Source of the DNA: Tsuneonella flava
GTDB lineage: Bacteria; Pseudomonadota; Alphaproteobacteria; Sphingomonadales; Sphingomonadaceae
Direction: 5' to 3'
Assembly: GCF_002870965.1 (NCBI RefSeq)
Contig: NZ_PHSO01000002.1
Coordinates: 1 to 64,000 of the forward strand
Length of the DNA: 64,000 nt
Shown here: positions 35,661-45,619 of the stretch, one piece after another
Layout of the letters: the number at the start of each line of letters is the position of its first letter
How positions within the stretch are numbered: position 1 is the first letter of the stretch
Translations under genes and position numbers: made by a program
The notes under the pieces: model-generated
Told to the model about the DNA's origin: nothing
Databases searched by the model: none
What the model saw: the letters and a program-made list of their open reading frames with translations, nothing else

Positions 35661-36365
35661 CTATGGCTGTACCACCACCCAGCGCAATGGTTGATCCGCT
35701 GCCGGGCTATCGAGCCTGCGATTGGCCGTCCACAACAACCACGGACGCTTGGCATATGTCGGGCGGAAACGGGTGCCTTCTACCCACAGGTTACGCTCGA
35801 ACCGTTCCGCCAAACCATAGCGCGCCTCGAATCCGCGCGAAATCTTGAGAATCGCGTGTTTGCCCGCGTGGGCCTCGATCTGGTTGATCAGCGTCATCAG
35901 CTCGCTTTCCACGGCCGCCTCGCTTACCCGTTCCGGGCAATCGTCCGCTGTCCGATCAAGTGCGATAGCCGGTGGCAAGAGCTTGCCTCCGCGCGGGACG
36001 ATAGTGACGAAATTGGCCGACTGGCCATCGGCCAGCACGCACGGATCGAAGCGATGCACCGCACCGACTTTCAGGCCCGCTGCACTTGCTGCCGCGAAAT
36101 CGGTGGCAAAGCGCCTGTTCGCCCCATCTTCCCCGTCGCTGGCGTCGATATAGGCGAACTTCGCACCCAACGCGCGCAGAGTGCGGAAATTGACCGCGCC
36201 ATCGGCGGCACCGACCTCGACCCCCTGATCGGGATAATCTGCCACGGGCGGCGTCCAGTTTTGCAAGTGCCACCAGAACCAGCCCGCGCCGATCAGCCCG
36301 ATCAGCACCAGCGCGCCAATTGCCCGCAACCGCCAGCCGGTTGCCGCCTTCCTTTTGCGCGCCAT
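35661..36365 (-). CDS. Membrane-anchored GH25 (lysozyme-like) protein with altered catalytic residues
   Basis: A 234-aa protein with one N-terminal membrane segment (about 14-32) and a glycoside hydrolase family 25 domain. The GH25 order is clear: GVEVGAADGAVNF (residues 48-60), AKFAYIDASDG, AAASAAGLKVGAVHRF, LPPAIALD (130-137), then IEAHAGKHAILK and a late WLLWTAN. In active members the first segment has an Asp (GVDVS) and the later one a DxE pair. Here residue 50 is Glu and the DxE is A135-L136-D137. It is probably not a working lysozyme as aligned. Seven bases downstream of the UPF0262 gene in one operon. Confidence 0.8.
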   Translation of the reverse strand: MARKRKAATGWRLRAIGALVLIGLIGAGWFWWHLQNWTPPVADYPDQGVEVGAADGAVNFRTLRALGAKFAYIDASDGEDGANRRFATDFAAASAAGLKVGAVHRFDPCVLADGQSANFVTIVPRGGKLLPPAIALDRTADDCPERVSEAAVESELMTLINQIEAHAGKHAILKISRGFEARYGLAERFERNLWVEGTRFRPTYAKRPWLLWTANRRLDSPAADQPLRWVVVQP

Positions 36366-36372
36366 GCCCGCC

Positions 36373-36867
36373 TCAGCCCTTGATGTGGAGAACGCAGATC
36401 AGCGTGAACAGTCGCCGCGCCGTGGAGTGATCGGTTTCCACTTTTCCTTCGAGCCGGTCCATCAATAATGCCGCGGCATCGTTATGAATCGCCCGGCGCG
36501 CCATATCGATGGTTTCGATTTCCTGCGCGGTCGCCTTGCGGATGGCCTGATAATAGCTGTCGCAGATCGCAAAGTATTCGCGGATAGGGCGCCGAAAACG
36601 CGCCAGCCCCAGCAACAGGGTTTCCAGCGGCTGCCTATCTTCGGTGGAGATCGCCAGCGCAAGCCGCCCTTCCGGCACCGACAGCGCGAGATTGTACGGC
36701 CCGTTATGCCCCGCCTCCACAGCACGGATCGGTTTGAAGGCGTTTTCTTCGATCAGGTCGTAAATCGCCACGCGCCGTTCCTGTTCGACATCGGCATTGC
36801 GCCAGAGGATCGTATCCTCGTCGAGCGTGATGTGGGCGATGCGCCAGGTGGGCTTGAAATCGGACAT
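36373..36867 (-). CDS. UPF0262 family protein
   Basis: A 164-aa protein of a family confined largely to alphaproteobacteria, of unknown function. The start at 36867 (MSDFKPTWRIAHITLDE) matches the family's N terminus, and the conserved segments include ERRVAIYDLIEEN, RPIREYFAICDSYY and the MARRAIHNDAAALL region. It is followed by the GH25-like gene 7 bases later and is divergent from dnaB. Confidence 0.9.
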   Translation of the reverse strand: MSDFKPTWRIAHITLDEDTILWRNADVEQERRVAIYDLIEENAFKPIRAVEAGHNGPYNLALSVPEGRLALAISTEDRQPLETLLLGLARFRRPIREYFAICDSYYQAIRKATAQEIETIDMARRAIHNDAAALLMDRLEGKVETDHSTARRLFTLICVLHIKG

Positions 36868-36998
36868 GATCGAAAGCTGCCTTTCGCAGACCATCCGGGT
36901 ATCCCGCAAGGCCAAACCTGCGCCATCCCCGCTATCCACAACCCGGTGTGGTATCGCAGCCCTTGCCAATGAAGGGGCCGGAAGCGCAAGACGCGCGA

Positions 36999-38528
36999 AT
37001 GCCCGAACAAGACCTTATGCTGCGCCAGCCCGAAACCACCACCAATGGGGCCAGTGCGCCCGTCATCCGTGCGCTGCCCGCGAATATCGAAGCGGAGGCG
37101 GCATTCCTTGGCGCGATCCTGATCGACAATCGCGTGCTGGAAGAACTGGGCACTCCGATTCGCGCGCAGCATTTCTTCGAACCGGTCCACCAGCGGGTGT
37201 TCGAGCGGATCGTCAGCCTGCTCGATCGCAATGCCGTGGTCACGCCGGTCACGCTCAAACCCTATTTCGAAGCGGACGAGGCACTGAAAGAGCTGGGTGG
37301 AATCACCTATCTCGCCCAACTGACCGCCGATGGGCAGGGTCTGCTCGCCCCGCGTGAACTGGCCGAACAGATTTACGATCTGGCTCTGCTGCGCGAACTG
37401 GTGTCGGTGGGGCGCAATCTGGTGGAAGGCGCGCTGGACACCAGCGAATCGGTCGCCCCGCTCGAACAAATCGAACACGCGGAAGCAGCGCTGTTTCAGG
37501 TGGCCGAAGGCGCATCGAGCCAGAACGAAGCCTCCAGTTTCGGACAGGCAACGAACAAGGCGCTCGGCCAGATCGAGAAAGCGATCAATTCGGGCGGCCA
37601 TATCGCAGGCAAGACCACCGGCTTCACATCGGTAAACGACAAGATCGGCGGTCTGCACGATTCCGACCTTGTGATCCTCGCCGGTCGTCCCGGCATGGGC
37701 AAGACCTCGCTGGCGACCAATATCGCCTTCAACTGCGCCAACCGTCTGTTACGCGACCGGGTGGACGGGATCGACGACAAGGCATCGGTGGGCGCAGGCG
37801 TCGCATTTTTCAGCCTGGAAATGAGCGCGGACCAGCTTGCCACGCGTATTCTGGCCGAAGTGGCCGAGATTTCCAGCGAAGCGCTGCGTATGGGGCGGCT
37901 GAGCCGGGAAGAATTCCAGCAGCTGTCATTCGCCAGCCAGAAACTGGCCGAACTGCCGCTGTTTATCGACGATACGCCTGCCCTCAGCATTGCCGCGCTT
38001 CGCGCCCGCGCCCGCCGGTTGAAGCGGCGGCACAATATCGGGCTGATCGTAGTCGACTATCTGCAACTGCTGCAGGGATCGGGCCGCGCCAACGACAACC
38101 GCGTAAACGAAATCTCGGAAATCAGCCGCGGCCTGAAAACGCTGGCGAAAGAACTGGAACTGCCAGTGATCGCGCTGTCCCAGCTCAGCCGTGCAGTCGA
38201 ACAGCGTGACGATAAGCGCCCGATGCTGTCGGACTTGCGCGAATCCGGCTCGATCGAGCAGGACGCGGATATGGTCTGGTTCGTCTATCGCGAAGACTAT
38301 TACATCGCCGCCAAGGAGCCCAAAGTTCCGCAGGCAGACGACGATGCCAATGTTCATGACACCCACAGCGCATGGGCAGCGGAAATGGAACGGGTGCACG
38401 GCATCGCAGAACTGATCGTGGCCAAGCAGCGCCACGGTGCCACCGGCAAAGTCCGCCTCAAATTCGAAGCGAAATATACCAAGTTCTCCGACCTGGCGCA
38501 GGACGACCGCAGCTACGGATACGAATAA
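36999..38528 (+). CDS. dnaB: Replicative DNA helicase DnaB
   Basis: Hexameric 5'-3' helicase of the replication fork. The ATG at 36999 (MPEQDLML) gives 509 aa; an ATG at 36969 is a possible alternative. The N-terminal DnaB domain (EAEAAFLGAILIDN onward) is followed by the RecA-like ATPase domain with Walker A GRPGMGKTSLA near residue 230, the FSLEMSADQL segment, and Walker B IVVDYLQLLQG, ending in the DREDYY-like FVYREDYY region. No intein is present. Confidence 0.97.
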   Translation: MPEQDLMLRQPETTTNGASAPVIRALPANIEAEAAFLGAILIDNRVLEELGTPIRAQHFFEPVHQRVFERIVSLLDRNAVVTPVTLKPYFEADEALKELGGITYLAQLTADGQGLLAPRELAEQIYDLALLRELVSVGRNLVEGALDTSESVAPLEQIEHAEAALFQVAEGASSQNEASSFGQATNKALGQIEKAINSGGHIAGKTTGFTSVNDKIGGLHDSDLVILAGRPGMGKTSLATNIAFNCANRLLRDRVDGIDDKASVGAGVAFFSLEMSADQLATRILAEVAEISSEALRMGRLSREEFQQLSFASQKLAELPLFIDDTPALSIAALRARARRLKRRHNIGLIVVDYLQLLQGSGRANDNRVNEISEISRGLKTLAKELELPVIALSQLSRAVEQRDDKRPMLSDLRESGSIEQDADMVWFVYREDYYIAAKEPKVPQADDDANVHDTHSAWAAEMERVHGIAELIVAKQRHGATGKVRLKFEAKYTKFSDLAQDDRSYGYE

Positions 38529-38573
38529 GGTTTCGACCACGCATCCACCGGGGACATGCGGCGGCGCTGACGC

Positions 38574-39128
38574 CTACAGCTTAGGCAAAGTGACGCCGCG
38601 CTGCCCCATGTATTTGCCCGCCCGGTCCTTGTAACTCGTCTCGCATCGCTCGTTGCCTTGCAGGAACAGGAACTGACACGCGCCTTCGTTGGCGTAAATC
38701 TTCGCCGGGAGCGGGGTGGTGTTGGAAAACTCCAGTGTCACATGCCCTTCCCAGCCCGGTTCGAGCGGAGTGACATTCACGATAATGCCGCAACGGGCAT
38801 AAGTGCTCTTGCCCAGACAGATCACCAGCACATCTTCCGGCACGCGGAAATATTCCACCGTGCGGGCCAGCGCAAAGCTGTTGGGCGGGATCACGCAGAC
38901 ATCGGTTTTGCGATCGACGAAGCTGTTGGACGCGAAATCCTTAGGATCGACAACCGCCGAATCGACATTGGTAAAGATCTTGAATTCGTCCGCCACGCGC
39001 GCGTCGTAGCCATAGGATGACAGGCCATACGATATACACCCATCGCGCCGCTGCGCCTCGACGAAAGGTTCGATCATGCCGTGGGTGGTGGCCGCGTCGC
39101 GGATCCATTTATCGGAGAGAATCGCCAT
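38574..39128 (-). CDS. dcd: dCTP deaminase
   Basis: Converts dCTP to dUTP for thymidylate synthesis; the dut gene in this window handles its product. The 184-aa protein belongs to the dUTPase fold superfamily and has the typical SYGYDARV segment, [23 protein letters not shown]-type core (KSTYARCG) and [17 protein letters not shown]. Converges with dnaB. Confidence 0.96.
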   Translation of the reverse strand: MAILSDKWIRDAATTHGMIEPFVEAQRRDGCISYGLSSYGYDARVADEFKIFTNVDSAVVDPKDFASNSFVDRKTDVCVIPPNSFALARTVEYFRVPEDVLVICLGKSTYARCGIIVNVTPLEPGWEGHVTLEFSNTTPLPAKIYANEGACQFLFLQGNERCETSYKDRAGKYMGQRGVTLPKL

Positions 39129-39221
39129 GTCGTGGTGATTGACCAGCTATGCATTGCGGGCAAGCGGGCAGGCGCGCTTTTCCCCCCTTAGTGACGAGGC
39201 AGCGGGGTGGAGGGGGTGTGG

Positions 39222-39245
39222 GGGGAGCCGGAAACCCGGCTCCCC
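39222..39245 (-). terminator. Strong hairpin after the TonB receptor gene
   Basis: Perfect 10-bp stem (39222-39231 with 39236-39245) and a 4-base loop, just downstream of the TonB-dependent receptor stop. There is no T-run on the minus strand, so termination may be weak or rho-assisted. Confidence 0.5.
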
Positions 39246-39253
39246 TGCCCTGG

Positions 39254-41629
39254 TCAGAAACGAACGCCGACCGTTACCTGCCAGGTCCGCGGATCGCCGT
39301 AATAAACGGTCTGGATATTGCCGACCGAGCTGAATTCCTGCCCGTCGGTTTTGTACAGAGAATCCGTCACGTTCTTCACCATGCCGCGGACATAGAATTT
39401 GTCGAAATCGATCTGCGCGTAAAGGTTGCCAAGGAAATAGCCGTCTTCCATCAGGCCTTCGCGGTTATCGACCGAGAGATACTGCTTGTCGACAAAGCGC
39501 GCATCGCCGCCAAAGCTCAGTGTCGCTGCGCCGATCGGCACAGTGTAATCCGCTCCCAGTCGCGCGGTAAGCGGCGGTGCAAACGCGGGCTTGCAAACGA
39601 TTTTGCTACCGGTGGGGTTGCAACTGAAAGCAGGCGGACGACGGCCATCCTTGAATTCGGTGTATCGTGCATCGAGATATCCAACCGACGCGGACAGTGT
39701 CAGCGGGCGGGAAGGCCGCACCATCGCTTCGAATTCGACACCGTCGATCTTCAGCTGTCCGGCATTGATAACCGGAAAACTGCCCCCGGTAATCCCGGTG
39801 TTGCCGCCACCGACGCGCGCCTGAAAATCGGTGTAATCCGAATGGAAAGCGGCCAGCGACATTGTCACTTTGCCGTTCAACCAGCTTCCCTTGGCGCCTG
39901 CCTCGTAAGTCCAGACCTTTTCCGGGGCGAAGTACGGGACAACTACGGTCTGCCCGTCAACTTCCAGCGTCACGTCCGCCAGCCCGTTCACGCGGCCATT
40001 GAAGCCACCTGATTTGAACCCGCGGCTGGCCGAGGCATAGACCATGATATTCTCACTCGGCTTGTAGCTAAGCGAAGCCATCGGGGTCCACGCATCGAAC
40101 GTCACTTCGTTCAGTGCATTGTACGGTGCCGGGAGATCGTCGGGGAAGACAAAACCGCTGGGCACCTGAACTGCCGGGAAAACCGGGCTCGACAGCAAAG
40201 CGGTGGTTTCGCGATGATACCGCTTCGTCTCACGGGTGTAACGCAGACCCGCCGTAAGCGAGAGCTGATCGGTGAGATTGTACGTCAGCTGACCGAACGC
40301 TGCGTAGCTATCGAGATTCTGGTCGTCGTCGATATAGCGGATGAAATCGAGCGGTGTGCCAACGTACCGCAGGTAATCGTTGGCATATGCCTCCTGATGC
40401 GAAGTCACCTTTTCGTTGAGATAATAGAGGCCGAATACACCCGCGAGCCGATCGGCATCGAGCTTGAGCTGGAGTTCCTGACTGAACTGGTGCTGATCGA
40501 TACCGACGAAAACATCGCCCACCTGCGCGGCGGTCGCATCGATGTCGATATAGAGATCGGGGCGGAGTTTGCGATAGGCGGTGATGGAGGTCAGCGAGAA
40601 CGGGCCGCCCAGTTCGACATTCACCGTGCCCGAAACACCCCAATGATCAAGCCGCTGCCCCTCGCCATTATGGAAGCTTGGCGTCGCCTTGTAGTCATAG
40701 GCCCCATATGTTGCCGCAGGCGCGATAACGAACGGCGTCAGAGCGGTGAAGGTGGCATTATAATCGAACCCGACCAGCGGCGCAGTGGGATACCCCAGTG
40801 TCAGAGAATTGCGCTGGCGGGTATAATCGCCCGACAGTAAAACCTCCACACCCTCACTTAGCTGGGCCCGCAGGATCGCACGGGCCGACAGATTGTTGCG
40901 GTCGTTGTATTTCTCGCCCGTTGTCGGATCGGTTACGATCCCGTCGCGGTTGTCGTAAAGCGCCGCAACCGACAGCGCCACACTGCCCGGCACCACCGGC
41001 AACGAGACATATCCCTTGGCCGTGGTTTCGTTGTAATCGCCGTATGTGAAAGCCGCCTCGCCCAGTGTGCGATCCAGATCGGGTTTTTTCGAAACGATAT
41101 TGACTGCGCCGCCGATGGTGTTCTTGCCGTATAACGTGCCTTGCGGGCCGCGCAGCACCTCTACCCGTTGAACGTCGAACAGGTTGAGCAGAGCACCCTG
41201 AATACGGCTCATATACACGCCATCGACATACACGCCGACCGCCGGATCGAAGGTTTGCAGTGCATCAGGCTGACCGATGCCGCGAATGAAGAAGTTGGCC
41301 GAACTGGCCGATCCGCGGCCCTGCACGAGATTGACGTTGGGCACTGCGCCCTGAACGCCCGAGAGATCGTTCGCGCCCATTTTGTCGAGCGCGGCTTCGC
41401 CCAATGCAGTGATCGCGATGGGCACATCCAGCAGGCGTTCTTCCCGCTTACGCGCGATCACGACAATCGCATCGCCATCGGTAATGCCACTTTCGGCGGC
41501 CGCTGTATCAGCGTCGGCAGCAGGCGCGGCATCGGCGGCATCCTGTGCGAAAGCGGGCGCAGCGAACGCTCCGAACGCAAACGATGCGGCGAGCGCCAGA
41601 CGGCTGGCATGAATGGTCGGACGGTTCAT
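39254..41629 (-). CDS. TonB-dependent outer membrane receptor
   Basis: A 791-aa outer-membrane active transporter. The ATG at 41629 follows GGAGGAGAG and starts a signal peptide ending AFA/QDA. An Ala/Asp-rich stretch precedes the plug domain (IVVIARKREERLLDVPIAITAL, EVLRGPQGTLYGKNTIGGAVNI), and the beta-barrel ends in the expected terminal phenylalanine (VTVGVRF). The plug pattern is that of the sphingomonad receptors for complex organic substrates rather than siderophores. It is divergent from a TetR regulator which probably controls it. Substrate unknown. Confidence 0.93.
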   Translation of the reverse strand: MNRPTIHASRLALAASFAFGAFAAPAFAQDAADAAPAADADTAAAESGITDGDAIVVIARKREERLLDVPIAITALGEAALDKMGANDLSGVQGAVPNVNLVQGRGSASSANFFIRGIGQPDALQTFDPAVGVYVDGVYMSRIQGALLNLFDVQRVEVLRGPQGTLYGKNTIGGAVNIVSKKPDLDRTLGEAAFTYGDYNETTAKGYVSLPVVPGSVALSVAALYDNRDGIVTDPTTGEKYNDRNNLSARAILRAQLSEGVEVLLSGDYTRQRNSLTLGYPTAPLVGFDYNATFTALTPFVIAPAATYGAYDYKATPSFHNGEGQRLDHWGVSGTVNVELGGPFSLTSITAYRKLRPDLYIDIDATAAQVGDVFVGIDQHQFSQELQLKLDADRLAGVFGLYYLNEKVTSHQEAYANDYLRYVGTPLDFIRYIDDDQNLDSYAAFGQLTYNLTDQLSLTAGLRYTRETKRYHRETTALLSSPVFPAVQVPSGFVFPDDLPAPYNALNEVTFDAWTPMASLSYKPSENIMVYASASRGFKSGGFNGRVNGLADVTLEVDGQTVVVPYFAPEKVWTYEAGAKGSWLNGKVTMSLAAFHSDYTDFQARVGGGNTGITGGSFPVINAGQLKIDGVEFEAMVRPSRPLTLSASVGYLDARYTEFKDGRRPPAFSCNPTGSKIVCKPAFAPPLTARLGADYTVPIGAATLSFGGDARFVDKQYLSVDNREGLMEDGYFLGNLYAQIDFDKFYVRGMVKNVTDSLYKTDGQEFSSVGNIQTVYYGDPRTWQVTVGVRF

Positions 41630-41685
41630 GGGTTTGTCTCTCCTCCAGGGCGCGCGGTTCGGGTGCCGCATCTGCCGTTCCCCGC

Positions 41686-41715
41686 TTCAATATTGAAACA
41701 TGAACCACCTTTCAA
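41686..41715. promoter_or_regulatory. Candidate TetR operator
   Basis: A perfect 12-bp palindrome TTCAATATTGAA (41686-41697) overlaps a second inverted pair, TTGAAA (41693-41698) and TTTCAA (41710-41715). It sits between the TonB receptor and the TetR gene, upstream of both. Confidence 0.55.
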
Positions 41716-41761
41716 CTTTTTTCGTTGCGCGATCGATTTGATGGCCTTACGTCGTTGCCCG

Positions 41762-42394
41762 ATGGCCACAGCCGATCGTATTGAAGAGACGGAAAAGAGC
41801 GTCGCCAGCCCCGGCAAACAGCCGCGCACTGCGCGTGGCCGCGAAACCATGCGTCGCCTGCTCGACGCGGCGGCAAAGGAATTCGGCGAACGCGGTTTTC
41901 ATGAGGCATCGATCAGCGGGATCACTCGCCGTGCTGGCACCGCACTGGGCAGCTTCTACACTTATTTCGACAGCAAGGAGGCGATCTTCTCCGCGCTGGT
42001 CAAAGATATGAGCGAAGGCGTGGCCAAGGCCGCCGCCGCCGGGATGGCGGCCGATGCCAGCGGAGTGGAGCGCGAACGCGAAGCGCTGGCTGCATTTCTG
42101 GGCTTTGCGCGCCAGAACAAGGAAATCTACCGCATTATCGACGAGGCTGAATTTGCCGATCCGGCCAGCTATCGCGACCATTATGAAGGCGCAGCAAACC
42201 GCATCGCCGCCCGGCTGGACGCCGCCGTTGAGAATGGCGATATCGCACCGGGCGACAACGAAGTGCGCGCATGGGCGATCATGGGAATGAACGTGTTCCT
42301 AGGCCTCCGCTTCGGTGTGTGGGACGATACCCGACCGGTCGACGATATCACCGGCGCCGTGGCGGCGCTGCTGGGTGACGGGCTGGGCCGTTAA
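41762..42394 (+). CDS. TetR family transcriptional regulator
   Basis: A 210-aa regulator. The DNA-binding domain is residues 28-72 (RETMRRLLDAAAKEFGERGF, then SISGITRRAGTALGSFYTYF), and the rest is a ligand-binding helical domain. An in-frame ATG at 41741 is an alternative start. It is divergent from the TonB receptor gene and has a palindrome between them; the inducer is unknown. Converges with putA. Confidence 0.9.
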   Translation: MATADRIEETEKSVASPGKQPRTARGRETMRRLLDAAAKEFGERGFHEASISGITRRAGTALGSFYTYFDSKEAIFSALVKDMSEGVAKAAAAGMAADASGVEREREALAAFLGFARQNKEIYRIIDEAEFADPASYRDHYEGAANRIAARLDAAVENGDIAPGDNEVRAWAIMGMNVFLGLRFGVWDDTRPVDDITGAVAALLGDGLGR

Positions 42395-42448
42395 GCCAGC
42401 TCACCCCGCCAACACCAGCTATCATGGCGCGCCCATCGCGCTCAGCTG

Positions 42449-45400
42449 CTATAGCCCGGCCAGCAAGCTGGCATTGCCCCCCGCAGCCGTCGTGTCGATG
42501 CAGACCACCCGCTCGGTCGCGAAACGCGCGACATAGTGCGGGCCGCCAGCCTTGGGGCCGGTGCCGCTCATTCCTTCGCCGCCGAAGGGCTGGCTCTCGA
42601 CCACTGCGCCGATCTGGTTACGATTGACGTAGAAATTGCCAACAGTTGCCAGCCGTTCGACCGTGCGTCGGGTGGATTCAATGCGACTATGCAGCCCTAA
42701 CGTCAGCCCATAACCGGTGGCGTTGATATCGGCCACGACCTGCTCCAGATCGCTGGCCTTGAACCGCACGACATGCAGCACCGGGCCGAAGTTTTCCCGC
42801 CGCAGATCGAGGATCGAAGGGATCTCGATAATCGTCGGCGCGACGAAACAGCCTGCTGCCGTGCTGCGGGGCATTTTCTGACGCCACACGGCCTGCCCGC
42901 CTTTCTTGCGGCGCGCCACGTGGCGTTCCAAAGCGGCCTTGGCATCGGGATCGATCACCGGCCCCACGTCTGTTGCAAGGCTTTCGGGGTTGCCGACCAC
43001 CAGCGCCTCGAATGCGCCGCGGATCATCGCCAGCATTTCATCCGCCACATCTTCCTGGATGTAGAGCGTGCGGAGCGCACTGCATCGCTGGCCCGCGCTC
43101 TGGAATGCACTGGCGACTACGTCGCGGGTCACCTGTTCGGGCAAAGCCGAACTATCGACGATCATCGCATTCTGCCCGCCGGTTTCCGCGATAAAGGTCG
43201 CGATCGGACCTTCCCGCGAGGCAAGGCTGCGATTGATCGCCTGCGCCGTGTCGGTCGATCCGGTAAAGGCCACCCCGGCGAGCCGGGGATCGGACGTAAT
43301 GAATTGCCCGACATCGCCTGCACCGGGCAGCAACTGAAACACCTGTTCGGGAATGCCAGCTTCATGGCACAGACGGATCGCAAGCGCCGCGATCAATGGG
43401 GTCTGTTCGGCAGGCTTGGCCACAACCGTGTTGCCCGCCGCAAGCGCGGCTGCCGCCGGGCCAATGAAAATAGCCAGCGGGAAATTCCACGGACTGATCG
43501 TCGCGAACACACCGCGCCCGTTCAGAGTGAGGCGATTTTCCTCCCCTGTCGGGCCGGGTAGCATGATCGGCGCGGAAAACTGGCGGCGCGCTTCAAAAGC
43601 ATAATACCGCAGGAAATCGACCGCCTCACGCAGTTCGAGCACCGAATCGACCAGCGTTTTTCCTGCTTCGCGCTGGCACAGGCTGATGAATTCATCGGTA
43701 TGCGCTTCGAATGCATCCGCGGCCGCCTCCAGCAAGACCGCCCGCCTCTCGCCTCCAAGCGCGTTCCAGCCGTGCTGCACTTCGGCCGCCAAACCGATGG
43801 CGACACGCACTTCGGCCTCGGTCGCATCGCGCCGCGTGCCGACTTCATGCGCCAGATCGTGCGGCGAGGTGATCGGCGCAACTTCGCCCGATTCCTGTGC
43901 CGGGAAAGTCGGGCCTGCATCCCAATGGCGCGAATCGAGCGCGGCCAGTCGTTTCAGCAATGGTTCGCAGACCAGCGGATCGGCCAGATCGATACCGGCG
44001 CTGTTGCGGCGACCGGGGAAAATGTCCGCGGGCAACGTTATCGATGGGTCGCGCTTCGGCTCCAGCTCAGCCAGTTCGGCCACGGGATCGGTTGCCAGTT
44101 CGATTGCTGGCACTTCGGCATCGGCCATCCGGTTCACGAAGCTGGAATTCGCGCCATTTTCCAGCAATCGCCGTACCAGGTAGGCCAGCAGATCCTTGTG
44201 CACCCCAACCGGGGCATAGACCCGCACCGGGGTCCGCGCGTTGCCTTCCAGCTTGCCCAGTTCGGCATAGACTTCCTCGCCCATGCCATGCAGCCGCTGA
44301 AATTCGAATTCGCGTCCTTTCGACAGCGCTTTAATCGCGCCAATCGTATAGGCATTATGGGTCGCGAACGCTGGGTAAATGGCATCGCTTGCCTCAAACA
44401 GCTTTGCCGCACACGCGAGATAGGAAACGTCAGTTGCGACTTTCCGCGTAAATACAGGGAAATCGTTGTAGCCGCCGACCTGGCTCAGCTTGATTTCAGT
44501 GTCCCAGTAGGCCCCTTTTACCAGCCGCACAAACAACCGCCGCCCATAGCGGCGCGCCAGCCGCACAGCCCAGTCGCAAACATGCACCCCGCGCTTCTGA
44601 TAGGCCTGAACTGCCAGCCCGAAACCGGTCCATTCACTGCCATCGGGGCGACGGAACAGATCGTCGTCCGCAACCAGCTCTTCGATGATGTCGAGCGACA
44701 GTTCGAGCCGCTCTGCTTCCTCCGCGTCGATCGTAAAGTGGATATCCGCATCGCGCGCCTTGCCCGCCAATTCCCGCAACATCGGGACCAGCGCCTTGGT
44801 CGCCGCTGCTGCATGAAGAAAATCGTATCGCGGATAAACCGCTGACAACTTGACCGAAATACCGGGGGAACGAACCACCCCGCCCTGCGCCTCTTTCGCG
44901 AGACGTTCGATAGCGCGTTCGTATGCCTGCCGATATCGTGCGGCATCGTCGAACGTCATTGCCGCTTCGCCCAGCATGTCGAACGAATGGGTTTCGCCTT
45001 TCGCGCGGGCGGGTGCAGCGCGCTTAAGCGCCTCCTCGATAGTCCGGCCAAACACGAATTGACCGCCAAGGATTTTCATCGCCTGCAATGTCGCCTTGCG
45101 GATCACCGGTTCGCCCAATCGCCCGATGGTGCGTTTGAGCGTGGCCCCCATGCCTTTCTGGTGGAGTTCCGGTTTTTCCAGCACCTCTCCGGTCAGCATT
45201 AGCGAAAATGTTGCTGCGTTGACGAAGGTCGAACTCGATTCGCCCAGATGCTCACTCCAGTCGATGTCACCGATCTTGTCTCTGATCAGCGCATCTGCGG
45301 TGGCGCTATCCGGCACGCGCAGCAGCGCCTCGGCCAGACACATCAGCGCCACACCTTCTTCGGTGGCGAGCCCGTAAGTATGGAGAAAGGCGTCTATTCC

Positions 45401-45568
45401 GCTGGCATTATGCTCGCGCGCGCCTTCCACCAGCTTCACTGCAAGTTTAGCCGCTTCGCCATGAACAGCCTGAGCAGGCGCCGCCTGCCTCAGACGTTCG
45501 GCAACACAGGCCTCCTCTGTCTGGCGATATGCGTGGCGAATCTGGCTACGGTCGATTGGTTGTTTCAT
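42449..45568 (-). CDS. putA: Bifunctional proline dehydrogenase / delta-1-pyrroline-5-carboxylate dehydrogenase
   Basis: Oxidises proline to glutamate in two steps with substrate channelling. At 1039 aa it is the short PutA type: there is no N-terminal ribbon-helix-helix, so it does not regulate its own gene. The FAD-dependent proline dehydrogenase domain spans about residues 150-480, the P5C dehydrogenase domain about 560-1020, with the catalytic glutamate in FIAETGGQNAM and the cysteine in SAGQRCSALRTLY. It is 51 bases downstream of glpD on the same strand. Confidence 0.95.
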   Translation of the reverse strand: MKQPIDRSQIRHAYRQTEEACVAERLRQAAPAQAVHGEAAKLAVKLVEGAREHNASGIDAFLHTYGLATEEGVALMCLAEALLRVPDSATADALIRDKIGDIDWSEHLGESSSTFVNAATFSLMLTGEVLEKPELHQKGMGATLKRTIGRLGEPVIRKATLQAMKILGGQFVFGRTIEEALKRAAPARAKGETHSFDMLGEAAMTFDDAARYRQAYERAIERLAKEAQGGVVRSPGISVKLSAVYPRYDFLHAAAATKALVPMLRELAGKARDADIHFTIDAEEAERLELSLDIIEELVADDDLFRRPDGSEWTGFGLAVQAYQKRGVHVCDWAVRLARRYGRRLFVRLVKGAYWDTEIKLSQVGGYNDFPVFTRKVATDVSYLACAAKLFEASDAIYPAFATHNAYTIGAIKALSKGREFEFQRLHGMGEEVYAELGKLEGNARTPVRVYAPVGVHKDLLAYLVRRLLENGANSSFVNRMADAEVPAIELATDPVAELAELEPKRDPSITLPADIFPGRRNSAGIDLADPLVCEPLLKRLAALDSRHWDAGPTFPAQESGEVAPITSPHDLAHEVGTRRDATEAEVRVAIGLAAEVQHGWNALGGERRAVLLEAAADAFEAHTDEFISLCQREAGKTLVDSVLELREAVDFLRYYAFEARRQFSAPIMLPGPTGEENRLTLNGRGVFATISPWNFPLAIFIGPAAAALAAGNTVVAKPAEQTPLIAALAIRLCHEAGIPEQVFQLLPGAGDVGQFITSDPRLAGVAFTGSTDTAQAINRSLASREGPIATFIAETGGQNAMIVDSSALPEQVTRDVVASAFQSAGQRCSALRTLYIQEDVADEMLAMIRGAFEALVVGNPESLATDVGPVIDPDAKAALERHVARRKKGGQAVWRQKMPRSTAAGCFVAPTIIEIPSILDLRRENFGPVLHVVRFKASDLEQVVADINATGYGLTLGLHSRIESTRRTVERLATVGNFYVNRNQIGAVVESQPFGGEGMSGTGPKAGGPHYVARFATERVVCIDTTAAGGNASLLAGL

Positions 45569-45619
45569 GGGGCCCCTGTAGGAAAATCGGCGCGCCCATG
45601 CACCCGGTTTCGTATGTAA

